DNA of 24,397 bases from contig VBAB01000070.1 in NCBI GenBank assembly GCA_005888525.1, forward strand, positions 1 through 24,397, given 5' to 3'. The notes under the pieces are model-generated. The model did not search any database. It saw nothing but the letters and a program-made list of their open reading frames with translations, and was not told the DNA's origin. Positions 1 to 7,544 of the stretch are shown here, in pieces. Source of the stretch: Alphaproteobacteria bacterium. Its GTDB lineage: Bacteria > Pseudomonadota > Alphaproteobacteria > Rhizobiales > Hyphomicrobiaceae. Made by a program: the position numbers and the translations under genes. The stretch's first letter is position 1. Every line of letters starts with the position of its first letter.

Positions 1-268
1 GACGATCCGGAGCGCGGCCGGCCCAGGTCAGCTGCCCGGCCGTCGGCGTAACCAGACCTGCCAGCACGCGTGCGAGCAGGCTCTTGCCCGCGCCGTTCGG
101 GCCGATCAGGACCAGCGTGCCGCCGCCGCCGATCTCGACGTCGATATGGTCGAGAAGCCGCCGGCCGCCGCGCTCGAACACCAAGTCTTCGCCGCGGATC
201 GGCAGGATCGCACTGGCACATCGCGCGCCGTCGACAGCACTCTGGGGCGGCACTCCCACCTCAAGCAT
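1..268 (-). CDS. tupC: Tungstate-type ABC transporter ATP-binding protein (partial, C-terminus beyond left edge)
   Basis: Only the first 89 residues lie in the window. The gene starts with ATG at 268 and runs off the left edge. The Walker A motif GPNGAGKS is plain at about residues 57-64, preceded by a typical A-loop and beta-strand region (FERGGRRLLDHIDVEI). The start overlaps the last 8 bases of the permease gene, so the two are translationally coupled. Known role of the family: ATP hydrolysis at the cytoplasmic face drives oxyanion import. Tungstate is inferred from the neighbouring TupB-like permease, not from this fragment. Molybdate or another anion is possible. The Walker B and signature motifs are outside the window and cannot be checked. 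Confidence 0.85.
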   Translation of the reverse strand, partial: MLEVGVPPQSAVDGARCASAILPIRGEDLVFERGGRRLLDHIDVEIGGGGTLVLIGPNGAGKSLLARVLAGLVTPTAGQLTWAGRAPDR

Positions 269-968
269 AGGCCGAGCGGGCCGCAGTCACCCGCAAGCCC
301 AACACCAGCGCGTTGACGACAACGGCGACGGTCAGCAGGATCAGGCCGAGACCGAGCGCCAGCGCCAAGTCCCCCTTCGAGGTCTCGAGCGCGATGGCGG
401 TCGTCATCACGCGCGTGACGTGATTGATGTTGCCGCCGACGATGATCACCGCGCCGACCTCGGCGATGGCGCGCCCGAAGCCGGCGAGGCAGGCCGTGAG
501 CAAGCTGAAGCGGCCATCCCACAGCAGCGTCGGTACCGCCCGCAGCGGCCCCACTCCGAGCGCGCGCAGCTGCTCGTCGTACTCCTGTCGCAGGTCCTCG
601 ATCGTCTGCCGGCCGAGCGCGGCGACGATCGGGGCAACCAGCACGGTCTGGGCGATGATCATGGCCGCGGGCGAGTAGAGCAGGCCGAAGCCACCCATCG
701 GGCCGGCATTCGACAGCATGAGGTAGATGACGAGCCCTACGACCACCGGCGGAAGTCCCATCAGGGCATTCAGCAGCAGGATCAGGATCGACCGGCCGCG
801 GAAGCTGCCGATGGCGATCAAAGCGCCAACCGGGAGGCCGATGAGGGCAGCGCAGAAGCTCGCTGCCAGGCTCACCTGCAAGGACAGGCCTACGATCTCG
901 GCGAGATCGGCGTCGAAGGTGGCAATCAGCCGAAGCGCTTCGGCAATGGCAGCGGCAAAATCCTGCAT
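261..968 (-). CDS. tupB: Tungstate-type ABC transporter permease (TupB-like)
   Basis: An integral membrane permease of 235 residues, the usual size for TupB. It has about five to six hydrophobic segments. The cytoplasmic coupling (EAA-type) loop is visible as RALGVGPLRAVPTLLWDGRF followed by AGFGRAIAEVGAVIIVGGN. The stretch MGLPPVVVGLVIYLMLS is also typical of TupB/WtpB permeases. I chose ATG 968; an in-frame TTG at 989 would add seven residues, and neither has a convincing ribosome binding site. It is followed by the ATPase with an 8-base overlap. The periplasmic binding protein (TupA) that should complete the system is not next to the 5' end, where an unrelated small ORF lies, so it may be beyond the left edge. 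Substrate is inferred from family resemblance. Confidence 0.88.
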   Translation of the reverse strand: MQDFAAAIAEALRLIATFDADLAEIVGLSLQVSLAASFCAALIGLPVGALIAIGSFRGRSILILLLNALMGLPPVVVGLVIYLMLSNAGPMGGFGLLYSPAAMIIAQTVLVAPIVAALGRQTIEDLRQEYDEQLRALGVGPLRAVPTLLWDGRFSLLTACLAGFGRAIAEVGAVIIVGGNINHVTRVMTTAIALETSKGDLALALGLGLILLTVAVVVNALVLGLRVTAARSAYA

Positions 969-1010
969 GGGTGCGCGCGGTTTGAGCAACTGTTGAGCTG
1001 CAGCATTCTG

Positions 1011-1304
1011 CTAATTCTTAATCAGCGGGTCAAAGCAGTAAACCGTGCATGACGGTGCAGTCTCGCGTGATGCCCATTGCGCGACTGCTGCCGCCACTTC
1101 CACCAGCCAGCAGTGTCCGCCCAGCGCGTCGAGCGTCCTGTTCCATTCGCCGAGCATCGGCAGCCGGCTCTCGGCGACCGTGTATTTGACTTCCGCGCCC
1201 GTCTTCCCGCTGCGGATCACGACAACGGCCATCGCGCCCGGTGGCGCCTTCTCCGCGGCAATCGTGAGCGTGCGCTGGCCGGGGCTCGCCATCGTAGCGA
1301 TCAT
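1011..1304 (-). CDS. Small hypothetical protein, 97 aa
   Basis: I do not recognise this protein. The frame has strongly GC-biased third positions over its whole length, which supports real coding. The predicted fold is mixed: a strand-rich middle (AMAVVVIRSGKTGAEVKYTV) and a helix near the end (WLVEVAAAVAQWA). There is no signal peptide or membrane segment. The start is uncertain: ATG 1304, ATG 1292 and an upstream GTG near 1322 are possible and no ribosome binding site decides between them. It ends about 42 bases before the tungstate permease on the same strand, so cotranscription is possible, and it is divergent from the FkbM gene. A role in oxyanion metabolism would be guesswork. Confidence 0.55.
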   Translation of the reverse strand: MIATMASPGQRTLTIAAEKAPPGAMAVVVIRSGKTGAEVKYTVAESRLPMLGEWNRTLDALGGHCWLVEVAAAVAQWASRETAPSCTVYCFDPLIKN

Positions 1305-1385
1305 GCCCCATCCGCGATGCACGCGCACATGGTAGATCGTTGGTGACCGCAATATCGATGCAAGGCGCGTCCAGAGGATACGAGC

Positions 1386-2834
1386 ATGCGTGAGCTTTGT
1401 GTTCGCACTGCCGAGGATGGGGCAATTCTCTCCGTTCCAAATGCAATCAATGCCATTACGACCTATGTGCTGCTCGAGCAGGAAGCCTGGTTCGAGAAGG
1501 AAGTGGCGTTTGTCCGGCGATGTATACGGCCGGGTATGACTGCGATCGATATCGGAGCCAATCTGGGTGTGTACAGCATTCCGATGGCACGGCAAGCCGG
1601 GTTGACGGGAGCCGTATACGCTTATGAGCCCACCAGCGAGACACGCACGTTCCTAAACCGTAGCGCAGTGCTGAATGGCTGCGCGAACCTGCACATCATT
1701 CCAGCAGCGGTATCGAACCAAGAAGGTGAGGCGCATCTCGTTTTCGGCACGTCCAGCGAATTGAACGCTCTTGGTGCGAGTGGATCGGGGGAACGTGTGA
1801 GGCTTACGACCCTGGACCACGAGGACGCAACGAGGCAGTGGAGCTCTCCCGATTTCATCAAGATTGACGCCGAGGGGGAAGAGCAACGCATCCTCCAAGG
1901 GGGCAGCCGTTTTTTCGCCCGGCATTCACCCCTCGTCATGTTCGAAATCCAGGCAGGGACTACGGTCAATCATCATCTTCGCCACGACTTCTCAACCATG
2001 GGATATTCCCTATACCGTCTCTTGGCGGGGGAGCCTGTGCTGGTGCCGGACAGCCCAGATGCCCCCAACGACGGGTTTGAGCTCAACCTGTTCGCGGCGA
2101 AGGCCGACCGGGCCGCCAAACTGGCGGCAGCCGGGCTCTTGGCCGAGAAGGTCCCGACCTGGCAGCCGGATGCCGCCGCGCGACGCGAGGCCCTGCAGCT
2201 CATCGGACGCCACCCGTTTGGTGCTTCCCTGATGGCAGTGCACGCGGACGGAGCATCGCTCGATCCGCAGTTTCGGGATGGCTTGGCCGCCTACAATGTG
2301 TGGCGAACTGCCGAACGGCCACTGGATGTGCGCTGTGCGGCGCTCAATTTTGCCTTCAGCACTCTACAAGGCATCTGCCGCACGCATCCAAGTCTGCCGC
2401 GCTTGTCGACATTGGCGCGGGTTGCCCGGGAAGCAGGCCAACGTCTGGTCTGCGTGAATACCCTCGCGCAGTTGTTCGACCGATTGAGCAAAGGCGATGT
2501 GCAGGTCCAAGAACCGTTCTGGCCCGCCTGCTCGCGATTCGATGCGATTGATCCTGGCGAGGACAAGGGCGCGTGGTTTGTCTGCTCGGCATGCGAAGGA
2601 TTCGAGCGCGCCAGAAGTTTCTCCTCGATCTTTGCCGCGTCCAAGCTCGACCTCAAGTCGCTATGCACCAATCCATTTGCGTCGGCGGAAATGGAGCGTC
2701 GATGGATCCTGCAGCTCGCCTTGGCCGGAAAGCTTCCCAAAGTGCCTGCGCGACTCCGCGTGCCGGCAGCCGACCATGTCAACGCTGACATATGGTCCGC
2801 GGGCGGTGTACCCAACACAGCCGGCAACGCGTGA
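1386..2834 (+). CDS. FkbM-family methyltransferase with C-terminal helical domain
   Basis: The protein has 482 residues. The N-terminal half is an S-adenosylmethionine-dependent FkbM methyltransferase. The SAM-binding loop is DIGANLGVYS (residues 55-64), the acidic turn AYEP follows at 79-82, and the family motif IKIDAEGEE is at 158-166. FkbM proteins methylate hydroxyl groups on sugars or secondary metabolites; the substrate here is unknown. Residues from about 240 onward form an extra, mainly helical domain with a short conserved-looking stretch (EPFWPACSRFDAIDPG). I recall similar tails on FkbM or glycosyltransferase proteins of Azospirillum- and Magnetospirillum-like bacteria, but cannot name a function. 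AGAGGA lies 8 bases before the ATG. No polysaccharide or glycosylation genes flank it, so the partner pathway is not visible. Confidence 0.85.
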   Translation: MRELCVRTAEDGAILSVPNAINAITTYVLLEQEAWFEKEVAFVRRCIRPGMTAIDIGANLGVYSIPMARQAGLTGAVYAYEPTSETRTFLNRSAVLNGCANLHIIPAAVSNQEGEAHLVFGTSSELNALGASGSGERVRLTTLDHEDATRQWSSPDFIKIDAEGEEQRILQGGSRFFARHSPLVMFEIQAGTTVNHHLRHDFSTMGYSLYRLLAGEPVLVPDSPDAPNDGFELNLFAAKADRAAKLAAAGLLAEKVPTWQPDAAARREALQLIGRHPFGASLMAVHADGASLDPQFRDGLAAYNVWRTAERPLDVRCAALNFAFSTLQGICRTHPSLPRLSTLARVAREAGQRLVCVNTLAQLFDRLSKGDVQVQEPFWPACSRFDAIDPGEDKGAWFVCSACEGFERARSFSSIFAASKLDLKSLCTNPFASAEMERRWILQLALAGKLPKVPARLRVPAADHVNADIWSAGGVPNTAGNA

Positions 2835-2940
2835 CTTGGAGCAAGGTGAGAAAGCACACCCGACGGCACAACGGATCGACCGGCACGAACGACCGTGCCT
2901 CCATCGAGGTGCAAAGGCGCCTGACCCAACGACGCGCAAA

Positions 2941-2955
2941 GGTCAAGACTTGACC
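2941..2955. promoter_or_regulatory. Perfect 15-bp palindrome, possible operator
   Basis: GGTCAAG-A-CTTGACC has 7-bp arms around one base. It lies between the FkbM gene and the AapJ-like gene, 120 bases before the latter's start. Its size and symmetry suit a dimeric repressor, but no regulator gene is adjacent and no promoter is clear. Confidence 0.3.
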
Positions 2956-2993
2956 CGTGCCCGCTGCGGGGTACACACGTAGGCTTGTGGACC

Positions 2994-3021
2994 AGGGTCG
3001 GCCGCGCCAGCGCGGGACCCT
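2994..3021 (+). terminator. GC-rich hairpin between FkbM and AapJ-like genes
   Basis: Arms AGGGTC and GACCCT enclose a second stem CCGCGC/GCGCGG, separated by a two-G bulge on the left side. That makes 12 base pairs in 28 bases. It is 160 bases past the FkbM stop and 53 bases before the next start. No T-run follows, so it may be a weak terminator or a leader structure rather than a classical intrinsic terminator. Confidence 0.35.
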
Positions 3022-3074
3022 TGCAGTCCATTGGACGTTCCCACGCTCGACAGGATTAACACGCGGTGGACGGC

Positions 3075-4106
3075 ATGAGGGGCCTCTTGCGCCGAGCCTT
3101 GCGTTTTGCCGCCGCCCTCGGCCTCACGGCGCTTGCCGCGGCCTCCCCCGTGCTGGCCAGCGTACTGGAGGGAGTGCGCGCACGCGAGCATCTGATTTGC
3201 GGCGTGGGCAACGGTCCCACGGGGTACTCCACGGTCGACGCCGAGGGCATTTGGAGCGGCATCAGCGTCGACTTCTGCCGCGCCCTGGCGGTGGCCGTTC
3301 TGGGCAACAAGGATGCCGTCAAGTTTCGCCCGGTGCTCGAGACCGAGCGCTTCTCTGCGCTGCTGGACGGGGAGATCGACGTGCTCTCGCGCAACGTCGC
3401 CATGACGTCGAGCCACGACACCGCGCTCGGCGTCCGCTTTCCCGGCGTCCTCGTCTTCGACGGCCAGGGCTTCATGGTGCGCAAGTCGCAAGGCGTCGCC
3501 AGCGCGCTCGAGCTGTCGGGGGCACGCATTTGCGTCATGGCGGAGACGGCCGATGCGCAGGGCATCGGCGACTACTTCAGCGCGCTCAGGATGCCATTCG
3601 AGCTCTCCAAGTTCGACAAGTGGCAGGACGCCGTCGCCGCCTATACCAACAAGAGCTGCCAGGTGCTTTCCGCAGACGTGTCCGTGCTGGGGCTCGCGCG
3701 TCAGAAGTTCTCAGACCCGAGCGAGCACATGATCCTGCCGGAAATTGCCGCCCGGCAGCTGGTCGGCCCGGCAGTCAAGCAAGGCGACGAGGAATGGTTC
3801 AGCGTCGTGCGCTGGACGATCTATGCGCTGATCGCAGCGGAGGAGCTGGGCATCACGGGCGCCAATGTCGACGCCATGAAGGGATCGACCAGCGCGGAGG
3901 TGCGCCGCTTTCTCGGCGTCGACACGGATTTCGGCCGGCGGCTCGGCCTCAGCGCCGACTGGACGCAACGCATGATCAAGCAGGTCGGCAACTACGGCGA
4001 GATCTTCGAGCGCCACCTCGGGCTCAAGTCGCCCTTGAAGCTGGAGCGCCGGCTCAACAACCTGGCCACCAAGGGCGGCCTGCACTACGCGCCTTCGTTT
4101 CGCTGA
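3075..4106 (+). CDS. General amino-acid ABC transporter binding protein, AapJ-like, orphan
   Basis: A 343-residue periplasmic solute-binding protein of the SBP_bac_3 family. Residues 1-28 form a signal peptide (MRGLLRRALRFAAALGL, cleavage near VLAS). The mature part opens with REHLICGVGNGPTGYS and GIWSGISVDFCRALA, the hallmark of AapJ/BztA-type general L-amino-acid binders, with cysteines at 42 and 68. AapJ homologues deliver polar amino acids to an AapQMP permease complex. No permease or ATPase gene is adjacent, so it either feeds a transporter encoded elsewhere or acts as a sensor. I chose ATG 3075 because GGTGGA sits just upstream and the signal peptide then begins properly; GTG 3066 in the same frame is an alternative. 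Confidence 0.87.
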   Translation: MRGLLRRALRFAAALGLTALAAASPVLASVLEGVRAREHLICGVGNGPTGYSTVDAEGIWSGISVDFCRALAVAVLGNKDAVKFRPVLETERFSALLDGEIDVLSRNVAMTSSHDTALGVRFPGVLVFDGQGFMVRKSQGVASALELSGARICVMAETADAQGIGDYFSALRMPFELSKFDKWQDAVAAYTNKSCQVLSADVSVLGLARQKFSDPSEHMILPEIAARQLVGPAVKQGDEEWFSVVRWTIYALIAAEELGITGANVDAMKGSTSAEVRRFLGVDTDFGRRLGLSADWTQRMIKQVGNYGEIFERHLGLKSPLKLERRLNNLATKGGLHYAPSFR

Positions 4107-4156
4107 CGCGGCGACATCGCGGCGATCTCACCATTTGGCTTGCAGTGCCTCACCAC

Positions 4157-4337
4157 GAACGCCGCCTTCGTCCTGAGCCTGCATGCCCTCGGACTTGTTC
4201 CGAGGGTCGAAGGACGGCCGCACCCGCCTTGCCGTGGTTCGACAAGCTCACCACGGGGTGGTGGATTACCGCTGAGTGAGAGACCGCCACCGCGAACGCC
4301 GCCTTCGCCGTCAGACTTTTCCGAGGGTCCAAGGACG
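4157..4337. repeat. Degenerate palindromic repeats (two copies) with an intervening hairpin
   Basis: The 14-mer GAACGCCGCCTTCG occurs exactly at 4157-4170 and 4294-4307. TTCCGAGGGTC then AAGGACG follows in both copies (4198-4216 and 4319-4337). The second copy lacks about 16 internal bases. Copy 1 holds a perfect hairpin, CCCTCGGA/TCCGAGGG with a 5-base loop (4186-4206). Between the copies is CCGTGGT/ACCACGG around TTCGACAAGCTC (4232-4256), a form of dispersed palindrome common in Proteobacteria. This fills most of the 333-base gap between the AapJ-like gene and the cupin gene. I see no gene in it. Confidence 0.7.
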
Positions 4338-4379
4338 CACCACGCATGCCAGCCTTGCAGGTCGCCGAACCCGCTATGC

Positions 4380-4407
4380 TTGCGCTGCTGCCGGCCCCCG
4401 CTACACT
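4380..4407 (+). promoter_or_regulatory. Candidate sigma-70 promoter for the cupin cassette
   Basis: TTGCGC at 4380-4385, a 16-base spacer, and TACACT at 4402-4407. The predicted start of transcription would be about 20 bases before the ribosome binding site GGGAGG of the cupin gene. The match is by eye only. Confidence 0.35.
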
Positions 4408-4439
4408 CGCCGGAAACAGACAAGTCGGGAGGGCGCCGC

Positions 4440-4790
4440 ATGCGCATTCACAATATCTACGTCGATGCGAAGGGGGAGACGCACTTCCGCGACATCGAGG
4501 TGAAGTGGGTCGAGGAGCGGGACTTCAGCAAGTTCTCCGAGCGGCTGAAGGCCACCGGCATCATCTTCCGCGAGACGTCCGGCGACTACGACCTCGACTG
4601 GCACCCCGCCCCGCGCCGCCAGTACATCATCAACCTCGACGGCGGCGTGAAGATCACGGCCAGCGACGGCGAGAGCCGCATCATCGGCGCCGGCGAGGTG
4701 CTCCTGGTCGAGGACACCAGCGGCAAGGGCCATCTGTCGAAGTCCGTGAGCGGCAAGATGCGGCACTCGATCTTCGTGCCGATCGATTGA
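4440..4790 (+). CDS. Small cupin-domain protein
   Basis: 116 residues forming one cupin beta-barrel. The second cupin motif is clear: IIGAGEVLLVEDTSGKGH (81-98), with His98 and upstream His55 as possible metal ligands. The sequence LDGGVKITASDGESR before it is the usual strand-turn pattern. Start ATG 4440 is preceded by GGGAGG at 8 bases. It is the first gene of a plus-strand group with the NHL propeller protein (57 bases downstream) and the luciferase-like enzyme. Small cupins of this form often accompany catabolic oxidoreductases and may be enzymes or binding proteins; the reaction cannot be told from sequence. Confidence 0.82.
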   Translation: MRIHNIYVDAKGETHFRDIEVKWVEERDFSKFSERLKATGIIFRETSGDYDLDWHPAPRRQYIINLDGGVKITASDGESRIIGAGEVLLVEDTSGKGHLSKSVSGKMRHSIFVPID

Positions 4791-4847
4791 GGCGGCACGG
4801 GCCCCACCGGGCCGTCACCATTTCAGCCAATCAAAGGAGTCGCGCAA

Positions 4848-5810
4848 ATGTCGGTCGTACTGGGCAGCGGCGAGCATCGCTACCGCGTGGTGGAGAACTG
4901 GGCCAAGCTGCCCGACGGCTGGTCCTTCAAGGACGTCGCCGCCGTGGCCGTCGACGGCAAGGACCAGGTCTACGTGTTCAACCGCGGCGAGCACCCGATG
5001 ATGGTGTTCGACCGGGCGGGCAATTTCCTGCGCTCCTGGGGTGAAGGCATCTTCCGCCGCGCGCACGGGCTGCACATCGATGCCCACGACAATCTCTATT
5101 GCACCGACGACGGCGACCACACCGTGCGCAGGTGCTCGACCGCGGGCAAGATCGAGCTCACCATCGGCGTTCCCGGCAAGCCCGCACCCTTCATGAGCGG
5201 CGAGCCGTTCCATCGCTGCACCCACACCGCCCTCTCGCCCAAGGGCGACATCTACGTCTCGGACGGCTACGGCAACGCGCGCGTGCACAAGTTCTCGCCC
5301 GCCGGCAAGCTGCTGATGTCCTGGGGCGAGTCGGGCACCGAGCCAGGCCAGTTCAACATCGCCCACAACATCGCCACCGACGACGACGGCTGGGTCTACG
5401 TTGCCGACCGCGAGAACCACCGCGTCCAGGTGTTCGACGGCAACGGAAAATACGAGGCGCAGTGGAACAACCTGCACCGGCCGTGCGGCCTCTATTGCTG
5501 CCGCGGCAAGAAGCCCACGTTCGTCATCGGCGAGCTGGGACCCGGCATGCCCGTCAATCTCAAGGCGCCCAACCTGGGCCCGCGCCTTTCCATCGTCGAC
5601 GGCCAAGGCAAGCTGATCGCCCGGCTCGGCGGCAAGGAGGGCCCCGGGCTCGAGCCCGGCAAGTTCATCGCCCCGCACGGCCTGGCGCTCGATTCCAAAG
5701 GCGATATCTACGTCGGCGAGGTCTCCTACACCAACTGGAAGACCAGCTTCCCCGACAAGCCGATGCCGAGCTCGATCCGCTCCCTGCAGAAGCTGGAGAA
5801 GGTGAGCTGA
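4848..5810 (+). CDS. NHL-repeat six-bladed beta-propeller protein
   Basis: 320 residues. Repeated NHL-type blades can be followed by their strand pattern: VAVDGKDQVYVFNRG, LHIDAHDNLYCTDDGDH, ALSPKGDIYVSDGYGN, IATDDDGWVYVADRENHR and LALDSKGDIYVGE. Each is followed by a hydrophobic strand such as VFDGNGKYEAQW. The fold and length match the peptidyl-alpha-hydroxyglycine alpha-amidating lyase-like and gluconolactonase-like propellers, but there is no evidence for peptide amidation here. No signal peptide is visible, which suggests a cytoplasmic protein. AAAGGAG precedes the ATG by 8 bases. Position between a cupin and a flavin/F420 monooxygenase suggests a role in the same small-molecule pathway, perhaps as a lactonase or lyase (inference). 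Confidence 0.85.
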   Translation: MSVVLGSGEHRYRVVENWAKLPDGWSFKDVAAVAVDGKDQVYVFNRGEHPMMVFDRAGNFLRSWGEGIFRRAHGLHIDAHDNLYCTDDGDHTVRRCSTAGKIELTIGVPGKPAPFMSGEPFHRCTHTALSPKGDIYVSDGYGNARVHKFSPAGKLLMSWGESGTEPGQFNIAHNIATDDDGWVYVADRENHRVQVFDGNGKYEAQWNNLHRPCGLYCCRGKKPTFVIGELGPGMPVNLKAPNLGPRLSIVDGQGKLIARLGGKEGPGLEPGKFIAPHGLALDSKGDIYVGEVSYTNWKTSFPDKPMPSSIRSLQKLEKVS

Positions 5811-5851
5811 AGGCGCAGCGACGCTGCTTTTGCGGGATGCACCCGGCTATT

Positions 5852-5952
5852 CGTCATGCCCGCCAAGCGAAGCGCTGAGCGGGCATCCAGGCGCAAAGGC
5901 GGTGCGGTGAAATTGGATTCCCGCATTTCGCTTCGCTCCGCGGGGAATGACG
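5852..5952. repeat. Palindromic intergenic repeat (REP/RIME-like), 101 bp
   Basis: The ends are CGTCAT and ATGACG. Each half is itself a hairpin: ATGCCCGC/GCGGGCAT (5856-5886) on the left and TTCCCGC/GCGGGGAA (5918-5947) on the right. The GTCATGCCCGC ... GCGGGGAATGAC layout is a familiar dispersed element of alphaproteobacteria. It separates the NHL gene from the luciferase-like gene and may attenuate read-through. Confidence 0.75.
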
Positions 5953-5972
5953 ACGCAACGTAGGAGAGACAA

Positions 5973-6896
5973 ATGCCCCAGCAGCTTCCCGCGGTCAGCC
6001 TGGTGGCCGTGCCGGGACGGCGCCGCGCCACGCTCGAGGTCGCCCGCGAGATCGAGCGGCGCGGCTTTGCGGGCATCTACGCGCCCAGCGTCTTCTCAAA
6101 CATGTCGCTGTGCGAGGCCCTGGCGCATGTCACCGAGCATATCGCATTCGGCACCTCGATCGCGCCGATCTACGCGCGCACGGTTGGCGATTTCGCCCAG
6201 AGCGCCGCCTTCCTGCACGAGGTCTCGGGTGGCCGCTTCCGTCTCGGCATCGGGGTGAGCCACGCGCCGGCGCACGTGCGCATGGGCGTGACACCAGGCA
6301 AACCGCTCGGCGACATCAGCACCTTCGTGCAGAAGCTGCGCGCCCACGACGCCAGCGGCGCGCTGCCGCCGGTCTATCTCGCCACCCTGCGCAAGGGCAT
6401 GATCGCGCTGGCCGGCGAGATCGCCGACGGAATGGTGTTCGCCAACGGCGCACGCTCGCATATGGCGGACTCGCTCGCGGCCCTGCCGGCGGACAAGCGG
6501 AGGGATGCCGGTTTCTTCATCGGCAACATGATCCCGACCTGCATCAGCGACGACGTCGAGGCCGCCAAGGCGGTCAACCGCAAGACGCTGACCCACTACG
6601 CGCTGCTGCCGAACTACCGCAACTATTGGAAGGAAGCGGGCTACGTCGAAGAGATGACGGCGATCGAGACCGCCATCGCCGACAAGCGCATGGACGACGT
6701 GCCCAAGTACCTCACCGACGCCTGGCTCGCCGACTGCACCCTGTTCGGCCCCGCCGCCCGTGTGCGCGAGGACCTCGAAGCCTGGTACGCCGCCGGCGTG
6801 CGCACCCCCATCGTGGTGCCCTCCTCGGCTGCCGGCAACCAGATGAAGGCGAGGCCGCTTCGTCCGATCTCCACCGATCGGCGGCGCCAAGCCTAG
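5973..6896 (+). CDS. LLM-class (luciferase-like) flavin/F420-dependent oxidoreductase
   Basis: 307 residues of a luciferase-like TIM barrel. Visible family features are ALAHVTEHIAFGTSIAPIYAR, then FLHEVSGGRFRLGIGVSHAP, then GEIADGMVFANGARSHM. The first two are the strand-loop segments that line the cofactor pocket in F420- or FMN-dependent members. Size is slightly below that of usual members (320-350). TAGGAGAG precedes the ATG. It closes the plus-strand cupin-NHL-LLM group, though a repeat element lies just before it. The TAG stop shares the bases CTAG with the stop of the convergent gene at 6893. Cofactor choice (FMN or F420) and substrate cannot be decided from sequence alone. Confidence 0.85.
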   Translation: MPQQLPAVSLVAVPGRRRATLEVAREIERRGFAGIYAPSVFSNMSLCEALAHVTEHIAFGTSIAPIYARTVGDFAQSAAFLHEVSGGRFRLGIGVSHAPAHVRMGVTPGKPLGDISTFVQKLRAHDASGALPPVYLATLRKGMIALAGEIADGMVFANGARSHMADSLAALPADKRRDAGFFIGNMIPTCISDDVEAAKAVNRKTLTHYALLPNYRNYWKEAGYVEEMTAIETAIADKRMDDVPKYLTDAWLADCTLFGPAARVREDLEAWYAAGVRTPIVVPSSAAGNQMKARPLRPISTDRRRQA

Positions 6897-7384
6897 TCCT
6901 GTGGAGATTGAAGCGGGGTTGCGGGAAAGTGATCGCGAAGCCGTGCTAGATTCACCACCAGCTCGTCAGCTTCCCGAGAAAGCGCCGCAATTTTTGCAGC
7001 GCTGTAGGGTTTCCGGGACCGCTTGAATTCCCCTCTCGCGGTAAACCGACACGCCACCAGCTCGCCATCGTCGCCGACAGTCCACAGACAGTGCACGATT
7101 GTGTTCCGTTCGTCTGCGATCCGTTTCGCGTCGTTCATGAGGTCGAATATCTTCTTGAACTCGCCATCCGGCTTTCCAAGCCCCAGCTTCATGAGGGCGA
7201 GCAAGCTCGACACCTTGCTGGCAAGCTGCTGATGGTGGACCGTGATGATGGCTGCCATGATGCTGCATCGCATGAAGCCCGCCAACAGATCGGTCAACAG
7301 GCTGTCGATCTTAGAGACGGCAACCACGAGCCGACCTATCGCACTCAAGTGATCTGGGCTTAGGACAATCGCTTGCTGGGCCAT
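6893..7384 (-). CDS. HEPN-like hypothetical protein, 163 aa
   Basis: I do not recognise a named family. The protein is nearly all helical and carries RNTIVH (R93, N94, H98), which fits the R-N-x3-H form of the HEPN ribonuclease motif, inside a helix following DLMNDAKRIADE. HEPN domains are found in toxin, abortive-infection and RNA-processing proteins; whether this one cleaves RNA is inference. The ATG at 7384 is preceded by AAGGGAG, so the longer reading from 7435 is unlikely. No MNT-type nucleotidyltransferase or other antitoxin lies beside it: the neighbours are a luciferase-like enzyme (convergent, 4-base stop overlap) and a repeat element. It appears to be a single-gene unit. Confidence 0.72.
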   Translation of the reverse strand: MAQQAIVLSPDHLSAIGRLVVAVSKIDSLLTDLLAGFMRCSIMAAIITVHHQQLASKVSSLLALMKLGLGKPDGEFKKIFDLMNDAKRIADERNTIVHCLWTVGDDGELVACRFTARGEFKRSRKPYSAAKIAALSREADELVVNLARLRDHFPATPLQSPQD

Positions 7385-7544
7385 GAGTATCTCCCTTGAG
7401 AGACAGCGCAAATAAGTACGATCGACTGCTGGCACACCGAGTTGACGCCGCGGGGCGCCATTGCAACGCTACGGGTGTCTTGACCTTAACCGGCCGAAAT
7501 TGCAACGGGCGGACTACCGACATTTCGTGCAGCGCTGCTGACTT

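Noticed and set aside
2957..4279. 440-codon plus-strand frame overlapping the AapJ-like gene
   Set aside because: Very arginine-rich, no domains, other frame of a clear binding protein.
6893..7384. HEPN/MNT toxin-antitoxin pair
   Set aside because: No nucleotidyltransferase or other small partner gene on either side; only the HEPN-like protein is supported.
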